Of a DNA stretch of 38,992 bases, positions 1 to 8,143 are shown in pieces. The notes beneath the pieces were generated by a model. It saw nothing but the letters and a program-made list of their open reading frames with translations. It did not search any database and was not told where the DNA came from. This DNA is from Candidatus Cloacimonadota bacterium (GTDB lineage Bacteria > Muiribacteriota > UBA6191): positions 67,318-106,309 of the forward strand of contig NVVD01000007.1 in the NCBI GenBank assembly GCA_002402105.1, given 5' to 3'. Numbering within the stretch: position 1 is the stretch's first letter; each line of letters begins with the position of its first letter. The translations under genes were made by a program, and so were the position numbers.

Positions 1-1586
1 AGAGTCTTATACATATCTGACTTTATTAAAGATTGTAAAATAGTTTCTTCAGTTACTGTATCTAAGGCAGAAAAACAATCATCAATGATTAAAATACTTT
101 TAGGGCGAAAATGAGCTCTTGCCAAAGTTAATCTTTGTTTTTGGCCTAAAGATAATCGAATGCCTCTTTCTCCAACAATTGTTTCAAGTCCATTTTCAAA
201 CTTTTCTATATCAGAAAAAAGATCTGCAAATTGAATCGCCTCTAATACTTTATCTTTAACATCTTTCTCAAAAAAAGAAATATTTTCTTCAATAGAGTTT
301 GAAAATAAAAATACATTTTGAGGGACATAAGATATTAAGTCTCTTAAATTTACATAATCATCTACACCCAAAACTTTATTATCAAAATGATACGAGCCAT
401 TATCTGCTTTATAAATACCTGATAATAATTTAATAAATGTTGTTTTACCTGAACCAATTGGCCCAAAAATACCAATCGATTGATTTAAGTTTAAATCTAA
501 TTTATCTATTTTTAAAGAAAAAGCTGATACATCATCTAAATCATAACTATACTCTAGCTTTTCTATCCTTAATAAATCTGGGTTTTCTAAAGTTTTCTTT
601 TCTTTACTAGGTTCAATTTCTTCGTTATATACTTCTCTCAACCTAAGCCATGAAGTAAACCCTCTATTAAATGTAGACATACCAAAACCAACTGCTACTG
701 ATGAAAATATCAAAATAGAAATATAACCATGATAAGCTATAAAATCTCCTTGAGTGATTTCTCCTGAGTTAATCATGGGCACACCAAGGTAAATAATAAT
801 CCACTCTCCAAAACTAGAGATAAATATCAAACCTGGTAATAATATTAAGTTATATAAAGTTGCACGCCATTGCTTTGTAAATAACTCATCACTTTCATCA
901 TTAAACTTTGATGAAAATGCATCCATTGCATGAAAAGATTTTATAACATAAATTCCGTATACAGATTGTGAAATAAAGTCTGTTAATTCAGCTAATTTTG
1001 CTTTCATATCTAAATTTAAATAATATAGTTTATGATTAATCACAGCAATAAAAAGTAATAATAACGGGTATGGAATAATCGCATACATCGTTAAGCGTGG
1101 AGATATCTCTATCATAAATGGTAAACAAAAAATATAAACCATAATAATATTTGCAAATTGTATAAAACCAAAACCAACAAAGATTCTAACCTGAGTCGTA
1201 TCTTCTGCCATATTGGTTACATAATCACCTATAGATTTTTTAGAGAGAGTTCTAACAGAAAAGGAGCAAATCTTTTTCATTAATAAATCACGTAACTCGT
1301 GCTCTTGTTCACGACAAGCTCTATATACTAATATTCTGGCAATCACTCTAAATAAAAATTGTAGCAATGCACAAAAAACAATCATTCCAGCAAACCAAAT
1401 GATTTTATCGCTAGTACTAGTATCTTTACTAGCATCTATAGCTTTTTTAACTGTATCTGGTATCTTGGCCGAAAAATAATTAGTCAAGGCCAAAAATATA
1501 AACGCCCATAAATAAAGGTGTTTATAGCCTGAACTAAAACTAAGGAGTTCTTTTAATAAAAATATAAAGTTCTCTTTTTTTTCCAT
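1..1586 (-). CDS. ABC exporter half-transporter (MdlA/YheI-like), C-terminus cut by window edge
   Basis: Reading from an ATG at 1584-1586 (TAA is the codon just upstream, so no earlier start), about 528 residues are visible before the window ends. The N-terminal ~320 residues carry hydrophobic segments of an ABC exporter membrane domain. The nucleotide-binding domain follows: Walker A GPIGSGKTT near residue 372, Q-loop VPQN, signature LSLGQKQ near 475 and Walker B SILIIDD near 497. The H-loop lies outside the window. The residue after Walker B is Asp where active subunits have Glu. This DD is known in the MdlA/YheI (BmrC-like) half of heterodimeric exporters, so a partner subunit is expected, perhaps just beyond the left edge. 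The signature LSLGQ departs from LSGGQ. Substrate (drug, lipid or peptide) cannot be told. No good ribosome site is visible. Confidence 0.9.
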   Translation of the reverse strand, partial: MEKKENFIFLLKELLSFSSGYKHLYLWAFIFLALTNYFSAKIPDTVKKAIDASKDTSTSDKIIWFAGMIVFCALLQFLFRVIARILVYRACREQEHELRDLLMKKICSFSVRTLSKKSIGDYVTNMAEDTTQVRIFVGFGFIQFANIIMVYIFCLPFMIEISPRLTMYAIIPYPLLLLFIAVINHKLYYLNLDMKAKLAELTDFISQSVYGIYVIKSFHAMDAFSSKFNDESDELFTKQWRATLYNLILLPGLIFISSFGEWIIIYLGVPMINSGEITQGDFIAYHGYISILIFSSVAVGFGMSTFNRGFTSWLRLREVYNEEIEPSKEKKTLENPDLLRIEKLEYSYDLDDVSAFSLKIDKLDLNLNQSIGIFGPIGSGKTTFIKLLSGIYKADNGSYHFDNKVLGVDDYVNLRDLISYVPQNVFLFSNSIEENISFFEKDVKDKVLEAIQFADLFSDIEKFENGLETIVGERGIRLSLGQKQRLTLARAHFRPKSILIIDDCFSALDTVTEETILQSLIKSDMYKT

Positions 1587-1667
1587 TTATCTAGTATCCA
1601 ATTTAAGAGTAATTACTTTATCCCATAATAGACAATCATTTTATAAAAGTAAATGGATAATCAAAGA

Positions 1668-2966
1668 CTAGCTATTTTCTAAAAAATCTTTAGATAATAA
1701 TAAAAAGTCATGTAGTGGTATTATATTTATTTTAATTCCATCAAGTACATACGTAGTTTCTTCTGAGTACGAAATAATAAAACCTTGAGTTAAGCCAAAC
1801 TTTTTACAAGCATTTATTAGCCCCTTTAACTCTCTTTTACGTGTGTCTTCGTTTTCCATATCATAACTAACTTGAATAGCTTTTTTTATTTTTCCCCTAT
1901 CATTAATAATAAAATCACATTCAGAGTTTCTGTCTTGATAATAAAACATTTCTAAATCAAGTCTTTTAAGTTCTAAAAAAACAGCATTCTCCATTGATTT
2001 ACCAATATCATCAGAAAACTTATAACTAACTGCATTATTAAAACCAACATCTATCGAATATATTTTTTTATCTGATTGAGATGATACTTTTTTATCATAT
2101 TTATTTAAAATTAAACTAAAATATACATCTTGTATATAAGATAAAAATTCATACAAAGAGTTTTTTCCTATTTTTATTCCTGATGATTTTAAATCATTAT
2201 ATATTTTATTAATTGAGATTTGTTTTGTAGAAGAAGCTAAAACTCTTTTTAAAAAAAATTTCAAAGCGATACTATTACTTATTTTAAACCTTTCAACCAA
2301 ATCTCTATAGATCAAAACATTAAAATAGTCCTGAAGAATTTTTTGACTGAATTTATCATCTAATAAAACAACTTCTGGGAAACCACCCTCTAGTAAGAAT
2401 TTCTCTAAATTGTATTTTATAAAGGCTAAACTTTTAGTACTATATAAATCAATTTCAACTTCTTTAAAAAACAAATACTCCTTAAACGATAAGGGGTATA
2501 CCTCATATACTATCGTTCTTCCTCTTAAGTTTGTCGCAATTTCTTTGCTTAACAGTTTTGAGTTTGACCCCGTAATAAAAATATTTTTACATACATTATC
2601 ATAGACTCTTCTTATAAAGGTTTCCCATCCATCTACATTTTGTATCTCATCAAAAAATAAATAGCTATTTTTAATATTTATATCTGGGTATAACTCCAAG
2701 TAAGCTTGTAAGATCAAATCTAAACTATCTATATTGAAGTTTAATCTCTCATCTTCAAAGTTAAAAAACAATACTTTTTCTCTTGGTATTTCATTTGTTA
2801 ACTCATTGATTACTTCGTACAAAATAGAAGTTTTTCCACATCTTCTAACGCCTATTAAAGTTATAATCTTTTGAGTATTAACAGGAATCTTTAATTCTCT
2901 TGATTTAATTTCAAAATTTTCTTTAAGATGAAAATCCCTTATGTATTGTTTAATTTTCTTTATCAC
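1668..2966 (-). CDS. AAA-family ATPase with C-terminal DUF4143 domain
   Basis: The 432-residue protein has a P-loop GVRRCGKT at residues 39-46, a Walker B YLFFDEIQ near 105 followed by a WETFIRRVYD stretch, a sensor-like ITGSNSK, and then LRGRTIVYEVYPLSFKEYL, which is typical of the AAA_14/DUF4143 family. The C-terminal half has the restriction-endonuclease-like pattern of that family (ECDFII followed by an AIQVSYD strand). Length is normal. The role of the family is unsettled; these genes spread horizontally and are common in accessory DNA. The start is GTG at 2964-2966, and an in-frame TAA lies a few codons upstream. It stands alone, 52 bases after the TPR gene and 81 bases before the ABC gene, so it may be an insertion between two housekeeping blocks. 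Confidence 0.92.
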   Translation of the reverse strand: MIKKIKQYIRDFHLKENFEIKSRELKIPVNTQKIITLIGVRRCGKTSILYEVINELTNEIPREKVLFFNFEDERLNFNIDSLDLILQAYLELYPDINIKNSYLFFDEIQNVDGWETFIRRVYDNVCKNIFITGSNSKLLSKEIATNLRGRTIVYEVYPLSFKEYLFFKEVEIDLYSTKSLAFIKYNLEKFLLEGGFPEVVLLDDKFSQKILQDYFNVLIYRDLVERFKISNSIALKFFLKRVLASSTKQISINKIYNDLKSSGIKIGKNSLYEFLSYIQDVYFSLILNKYDKKVSSQSDKKIYSIDVGFNNAVSYKFSDDIGKSMENAVFLELKRLDLEMFYYQDRNSECDFIINDRGKIKKAIQVSYDMENEDTRKRELKGLINACKKFGLTQGFIISYSEETTYVLDGIKINIIPLHDFLLLSKDFLENS

Positions 2967-3018
2967 AAAGAAACATTAACACACTATTTCCTCTTAAGCA
3001 AGGAACACTTGTCGAGAT

Positions 3019-4959
3019 TTACTTCACCAACTCTAACGAGTTTGGTTGAATCAATATTTGAAAAAAATCTTCCATAGCTTTTTTAATTTCTGGTTTTTTT
3101 GAAAATAGCCTATGTGTTTCTGGCTGTAATTGAATCATAAATTCAATATCTTCTTCATTTAACAAGGCTTTCATTTCATAAGCGTTTTGAAGCATTGTAT
3201 GGCGGTCTAAACTCCATAACTCTTGCCAAGGGATGCCAAAGCGAAAACGATTTCGTTGAATTAAAAAAATCATTGCTTCAAGATAAATACTCTCAAAGTT
3301 TTTATGTTTAAATCTAGTAAAACTCTTTAAATGTTTTGCTGCTACATTACCTTGTCTACAATAAATCAAACTCTTAATAAAGGGTACATAGTCTTCTTTA
3401 TTTAATGGTGCCAAATTAGACATTTTTAACCAATATTCTGCTGCTTTTTTAAGGTTTCTTGATTTTACTGAAGCTCTAGCAGATAAAGATAATACTTGTA
3501 AGTTTTCAGGAAAGTTTAGCCTAGCTTCTTTTAGAACTTCTTGAGCTTTTTTTATTTCATCTAACCCCAAATATGATTTAGCTAAGTTTAACTTTAAATC
3601 TACTTGATCTGAAAAAATTCTGACAGCTGATTTTAACAGATCTGCTGCCTTTTCAAATTCTTCAATACCAATATAACATTCCGAACTACCAAGCATTACT
3701 CCACAGCTATCAAAATTCTTTTTTTTGCAATGCTCAAAATAACTCAAAGCTTCATCGTATCTTTCAAAAGAAACTAAAAACAAACCAACAAGCTCATAAG
3801 CTTCTAAAACTTCTGGATATTTACTCAAAGCTTTTTCTGCTTTTAATTTGCCGTATGGATAATCTTTTACTTCGATACTTATTCTGATAAGTTGCAATAA
3901 AGCCTCTAAATTATCACCGTCCATTTCTAAAATTCGTTCGTAATAACCAGCTGCTCTTCTAAATTCTCCGATACATTGATAAAGGTATGCAATCTCTTGA
4001 AGTAAGATAATCGAATCTGGATATTTTTTAGATAAATGTGAAAACTCTCTCAATGCACCTTTCCAGTTATTATGAATCGAGTATTTTTCTGTTATCGCAA
4101 GCACCGAACTTTGAAAAGTCAATCGGTCAATATCAGCATTAAAACCAGATAATCCTTCATCTTGAATTTTTAAACCTTTAGATTCAATTGAATAAGCTTT
4201 CCAATAACACTGTCTAGCTTCTGAATAATCTTTTACTTGCCCATAATACATGGCTAGTTTTCTATAGATACTTGAGTCATTCTTTCTAATATTTAATAAA
4301 CTTCTAAGAACCTCTATTGATTTTTCTACTTTTGATTGATGGTAATAACATTCAGATAAAAGTTCGTATGCTGCTTGCTCTTGATCATCAATACTTAATA
4401 AACGATTTAAAGCAAAACCAGCGTCTACAAAATCTCCTAAGCTCATAAAAGACTCACTTAAGGACAGTAAAATAGATGTATCATTTGGATAGTTTTCTAA
4501 ATAATTAGAAAGCATTTTGACTGCTTCTTTGTCAAAGCCAAGTTTTGCAAAACCAACCCCAAGAGTCTTTTGAATCATTGGGTCACTATTATCTAGTTCA
4601 TAAGATTTTTCTAAGTATTCTAAACTTTTTGAATATTCTTTTTGAGCTTGTAATACTCTACCCAAATTATAAAGTGCATCTATTTCTTTTTCATCTTCTT
4701 TTAAAATGAACTCAAAACACTCTCTAGCAGAGTCATAATTTAAAGAAATATACTGAATAACTCCTAGATTCATTAAAGCTGCTTTATGATTTGGCATCTC
4801 AGATAAAACCATTTGATAGCCTAGTAGAGCCTCATCATAGTAACCCTGCTGATGATATTCTAAAGCTTCTTTGAATTGAGTTTTAATATCTATTCTTATT
4901 ATTTCTTGCTTTTTATTCGATTTCAAACTTTTTTTCAAATTTTCTTTTTGGCGTGACAT
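3019..4959 (-). CDS. large TPR-repeat protein, last gene of the ligA operon
   Basis: The 646-residue protein has no signal peptide. From about residue 25 to 520 it consists of tetratricopeptide repeats (for example ALEYHQQGYYDEALLGYQMV and ALYNLGRVLQAQKEYSKSLE), about a dozen helical hairpins. The last ~100 residues are helical but not clearly TPR and contain a Trp-rich WQELWSLDRHTM stretch. TPR arrays are protein-binding scaffolds; the partner is unknown. The ATG at 4957-4959 lies inside the upstream ATPase gene, giving a 47-base overlap and no obvious ribosome site, so translation is probably coupled. That suggests the TPR protein and the ATPase act together. It is a cytoplasmic scaffold by inference only. 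Confidence 0.88.
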   Translation of the reverse strand: MSRQKENLKKSLKSNKKQEIIRIDIKTQFKEALEYHQQGYYDEALLGYQMVLSEMPNHKAALMNLGVIQYISLNYDSARECFEFILKEDEKEIDALYNLGRVLQAQKEYSKSLEYLEKSYELDNSDPMIQKTLGVGFAKLGFDKEAVKMLSNYLENYPNDTSILLSLSESFMSLGDFVDAGFALNRLLSIDDQEQAAYELLSECYYHQSKVEKSIEVLRSLLNIRKNDSSIYRKLAMYYGQVKDYSEARQCYWKAYSIESKGLKIQDEGLSGFNADIDRLTFQSSVLAITEKYSIHNNWKGALREFSHLSKKYPDSIILLQEIAYLYQCIGEFRRAAGYYERILEMDGDNLEALLQLIRISIEVKDYPYGKLKAEKALSKYPEVLEAYELVGLFLVSFERYDEALSYFEHCKKKNFDSCGVMLGSSECYIGIEEFEKAADLLKSAVRIFSDQVDLKLNLAKSYLGLDEIKKAQEVLKEARLNFPENLQVLSLSARASVKSRNLKKAAEYWLKMSNLAPLNKEDYVPFIKSLIYCRQGNVAAKHLKSFTRFKHKNFESIYLEAMIFLIQRNRFRFGIPWQELWSLDRHTMLQNAYEMKALLNEEDIEFMIQLQPETHRLFSKKPEIKKAMEDFFQILIQPNSLELVK

Positions 4960-5977
4960 ATACTTTATTACCAGTGCTTATAGATTTTCGTTTTTTTGGA
5001 TCTTCATCAAAGTGATCCATGTTTTCTATCATTTCATTATAGTATTCATTTTCATGTTTTACACATTCTTTGTAACGACATTGTGAACCATAAAAGCGAT
5101 AAAAGAGCCTACCTAAAAATGAAGCTGACTTATTTTTAACAATATTAAGCTCTATAATTGGCACCATCGTATCTTTAGAGGCCCATTCCCACTCAAGCAA
5201 TGGAGTATCAAAGTTGTTTAAAGTATCATTATATAATAAAGCAATAAACTCTGCACCATACATCAATGAAACCTTTTTTTCTAATTGAGATAGTTTTGGA
5301 CGCTTTTCTCTCGCACCAACGTCTAAATCTACCCCCATCAAAATAACAACCTCATATATTCTTGATATTCTTTTTAGTTCGACAATCAAATGATGATCTC
5401 TTTCATTTCCAAAGGAATGTTTATCATCAACTAATTGTGAAACAGGATCAATAGTAATAACAATAGGGCTATTTGGATATTCATTTTTTAGTTCTATGAT
5501 TTCTTGTTCAATTTGAGATACCTCTTGAACATCATGATTTTGATCTAAAATAATTAATCGAGTTTGAATCTCTCTTAGTTTATCTAAACCTTCAAACCTC
5601 TTTTCAAGGTCGTCTTCTTCTATTTTTTTTGGGTTTTTTATTAAATCTAAAGGAAGGTTTGAAGCTAAAGACAAATATTTACCAACTTGCTCCAAGTAAT
5701 TAACATCATAAGAAAAATGAATGCCACAGGTATTTTTGTCTTGAGATAAAATACCAAACATTAAATTACTCAAAAAACTACTTTTACCTGTACCAGTACC
5801 TCCAGCAAAAATATATAAGCCAGGTTTAAAGTTATCAACACATTCATCAATTACATCAAAACCACTTGCAATACCTTTTAAGGGCCATTTGAGTTCATCG
5901 CCAATTTGACTATTAAATAAATCTAAATGATCTATTAGTTTTCTAGGATGTGTATTTTTTTTATCTTCATTAGTCAT
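4913..5977 (-). CDS. DnaB-C/KaiC-like RecA-fold ATPase without primase-interaction domain
   Basis: The 354-residue protein resembles the C-terminal motor domain of replicative helicase DnaB. It has Walker A AGGTGTGKSS near residue 60, an FSYDV strand near 89 (DnaB has FSLEM, with catalytic Glu), Walker B IVITIDPVSQLV near 175, and then RPKLSQLEK and IVKNKSASFLG. These last two match the DnaB RPxLSDL and KxRNGP region, but with Lys where DnaB has its Arg finger. The N-terminal DnaB domain is missing. The tail is very basic (PKRKFEKKFEIE). The ATG follows the ligA stop after one base and the 3' end overlaps the TPR gene, so the three are co-translated. It may be an ATP-binding switch or a divergent DNA motor. 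The residue comparison is by eye. Confidence 0.8.
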   Translation of the reverse strand: MTNEDKKNTHPRKLIDHLDLFNSQIGDELKWPLKGIASGFDVIDECVDNFKPGLYIFAGGTGTGKSSFLSNLMFGILSQDKNTCGIHFSYDVNYLEQVGKYLSLASNLPLDLIKNPKKIEEDDLEKRFEGLDKLREIQTRLIILDQNHDVQEVSQIEQEIIELKNEYPNSPIVITIDPVSQLVDDKHSFGNERDHHLIVELKRISRIYEVVILMGVDLDVGAREKRPKLSQLEKKVSLMYGAEFIALLYNDTLNNFDTPLLEWEWASKDTMVPIIELNIVKNKSASFLGRLFYRFYGSQCRYKECVKHENEYYNEMIENMDHFDEDPKKRKSISTGNKVYVTPKRKFEKKFEIE

Positions 5978-5978
5978 T

Positions 5979-7976
5979 TTATCTACTTTTTCTAAAGTTT
6001 TCTATCATGTCTATATAATCTAACTCTTCTATAATCTTAATGCCAAGTTCTTGAGCTTTTTTTCTTTTAGAACCTGCTTTTTCTCCACAAATTAAAAGAG
6101 TTGTTTTTTTTGTGATAGAACTTGCTATCATAGCTCCATATTTTTTTGCTATTTCTTGTGCTTGTTTTCTTTTCATTTCTAACAAAGTACCAGTAAAACA
6201 AAGTACCTCACCACTAAATCCACCTTCTATTTCTATTTTTTCTTCTTTTTGAATTTCTATACTTTTTTCTACTCTTTTTTCTTCAATTACTTTAAAATAA
6301 TCTGAGTTTAAAAATAAAAAGCAAGATTCAGCCATTTTATCTCCTACTCCATCAATTTCTTTTAAACAATCTAAACTTGTACTCTTAAGTTTCTCTAAAT
6401 CAATAAAGTGTTCCGCAAATAAAACTGCTGTTTGTAGCCCTATAAATGGAATACCAAGAGAGTAAATAAAACGACTAAATGGTATTTTTTTACATTGAGA
6501 GATTGCTTCAAAAAAGTTATTTGCTGACTTTTCTTTTGTCTCTTTTAGTTTTAAAAAATCATCTGTGGATAATGAAAATAAATCCATTGGATTTTCTACT
6601 AGTTTTAGGTCTAATAATTGCTCTAATACAGAAGTTCCTATTCCTCTAATGTTTAGAGCATCTCGTGAAACAAAATGCTTTAACCTTTCTAAGTTTTGTG
6701 AAGAGCAATAAAAGTTTACACACCTATAAGCAACCTCATTTTCTCTTCTTATTGCTTCTGAGTTACAAGTTGGACAATGTGTTGGAGGAGGTAATATTTT
6801 TTCACTACCATTTCTTTTTTTTGCTAAAACAGTTACAACTTGAGGAATAATATCTCCAGCTTTTTCTATTTTTACAAAGTCTCCTATACGCACATCTTTA
6901 TTTTGAATTTCATCCCAATTATGAAGGGATGCAAATCGAATGGTAGAACCTGCTAAAAAAACAGGAGTAAACTCTGCTACTGGAGTCAAAACTCCTGTAC
7001 GTCCAACCTGTACATCAATATTAATTACTTGGGTTTCTATTTGTTCTGGTTCATATTTAAAAGCAATAGCATACCTTGGAGACTTACCCGTAAACCCCAT
7101 ATACTCGTATAGATTATATTCATTTACTTTGTTTACAACTCCATCGATGTCATAGGGTAAAGAGTCTCTTAATTTTCCAACTTTTTTGTAAAACTCATTT
7201 AACTCGTCTAAATTACAACATTTAATTGCTTGTGGATCTGTTACAAAACCTAAGTCTTTCAGAAAAAAAAGAGTCTCTTCATGACTTTCTAAGCCTAATT
7301 CATCACGATTTAAAACATCATAGACAAATGCACATAGCTTTCTTTTTGCAGTCACACTACTGTTTAATTGTCTAATGGCTCCTGCTGCAGCATTTCTTGG
7401 GTTTGCAAAAACCTTTAAGCCCTCTGCAATTTGATATTCATTTAAATCTGCAAAATCTTGTTTAGTCATTAAAATTTCAGCTCTTAATACTAAATCTTGC
7501 TTAAAGTTTATTTTTAAAGGAATCGAACGAATTGTTTTAACATTTTGTGTTACAACCTCACCTGTTTTTCCGTCTCCTCTTGTTAATGCTTGAGTTAATA
7601 AACCATTTTCATAAAATAAAGCTATAGATAGACCATCAAATTTTGTTTCTGACATAAAAGAAAACTTAGTGTTTTGTGGTAAAGTTTTACGACATCTTTG
7701 AATCCAATCATCAAGTTCATCACTATTATAGACATTTGATAGACTCATTAATTGATGTTTATGCTCTTGCTTTTCAAAGTTTTTAGATAAATCAGAACCA
7801 ACCCTTGTAGTGGGTGAATATGAAACTTTTAAATCAGGGTTTTCAAATTCGATTAACTCTAGTTTTTTATACAACATATCATAATCATAATCTGAAACTT
7901 TAGCTTCATCTAAAACATGGTAAAAGTAGTCTAAATTTGATATTTCTCTCACTAAATTTAAATATTCTTCTTTCAA
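5979..7976 (-). CDS. ligA: NAD-dependent DNA ligase
   Basis: The 665-residue product has the normal family length. Domain Ia (NAD-binding) shows YHVLDEAKVSDYDYD at 19-33 and SLSN at 78-81. The adenylation motif TKFDG places the nucleotide-accepting Lys at 112. An OB-fold follows, then a four-Cys zinc finger (CPTC...CVNFYC, roughly 400-430), helix-hairpin-helix repeats, and a C-terminal BRCT domain from about 590 (VLCFTGTLLEMKRKQAQEIA). It seals nicks during replication and repair using NAD+. The start is TTG at 7974-7976, with AGGAG eight bases upstream; an in-frame TAA farther upstream and the domain Ia alignment leave no better start. It is first in an operon with the DnaB-like ATPase and the TPR protein. 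Confidence 0.97.
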   Translation of the reverse strand: MKEEYLNLVREISNLDYFYHVLDEAKVSDYDYDMLYKKLELIEFENPDLKVSYSPTTRVGSDLSKNFEKQEHKHQLMSLSNVYNSDELDDWIQRCRKTLPQNTKFSFMSETKFDGLSIALFYENGLLTQALTRGDGKTGEVVTQNVKTIRSIPLKINFKQDLVLRAEILMTKQDFADLNEYQIAEGLKVFANPRNAAAGAIRQLNSSVTAKRKLCAFVYDVLNRDELGLESHEETLFFLKDLGFVTDPQAIKCCNLDELNEFYKKVGKLRDSLPYDIDGVVNKVNEYNLYEYMGFTGKSPRYAIAFKYEPEQIETQVINIDVQVGRTGVLTPVAEFTPVFLAGSTIRFASLHNWDEIQNKDVRIGDFVKIEKAGDIIPQVVTVLAKKRNGSEKILPPPTHCPTCNSEAIRRENEVAYRCVNFYCSSQNLERLKHFVSRDALNIRGIGTSVLEQLLDLKLVENPMDLFSLSTDDFLKLKETKEKSANNFFEAISQCKKIPFSRFIYSLGIPFIGLQTAVLFAEHFIDLEKLKSTSLDCLKEIDGVGDKMAESCFLFLNSDYFKVIEEKRVEKSIEIQKEEKIEIEGGFSGEVLCFTGTLLEMKRKQAQEIAKKYGAMIASSITKKTTLLICGEKAGSKRKKAQELGIKIIEELDYIDMIENFRKSR

Positions 7977-8026
7977 ACCTTTCTCTCCTAGTGCAAATAT
8001 ATAGCTTTTATCGCTGATTTTGTATT

Positions 8027-8055
8027 ATTCTATACCGAAACATACTTGAACTCAA
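8027..8055 (-). promoter_or_regulatory. candidate sigma70 promoter of the ligA operon
   Basis: On the minus strand TTGAGT (8050-8055) is followed after 17 bases by TAGAAT (8027-8032), about 50 bases before the ligA TTG start. Found by eye. Confidence 0.5.
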
Positions 8056-8060
8056 AGTAA

Positions 8061-8075
8061 TTGATTTTTAATCAA
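8061..8075. promoter_or_regulatory. small dyad TTGATT-TTT-AATCAA in divergent promoter region
   Basis: A perfect 6-bp inverted repeat with a 3-bp spacer lies between the back-to-back promoters of ligA and the peptide-binding protein gene. It could be an operator, but a chance palindrome in AT-rich DNA is also possible. Confidence 0.25.
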
Positions 8076-8078
8076 CCT

Positions 8079-8107
8079 TTGTTCTTTTAAGCTTCCGATT
8101 GTATACT
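8079..8107 (+). promoter_or_regulatory. candidate sigma70 promoter for the peptide-binding protein operon
   Basis: TTGTTC (8079-8084), a 17-base spacer and TATACT (8102-8107) lie 37 bases before the ATG at 8144. The leader is short and has no clear Shine-Dalgarno sequence. Confidence 0.5.
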
Positions 8108-8143
8108 TAATATTATACTTAAATAAAACCACTTCTACCAACT

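Noticed and set aside
6665-7155. Plus-strand open frames inside ligA
   Set aside because: They are opposite a well-conserved enzyme, with no ribosome sites or promoters.
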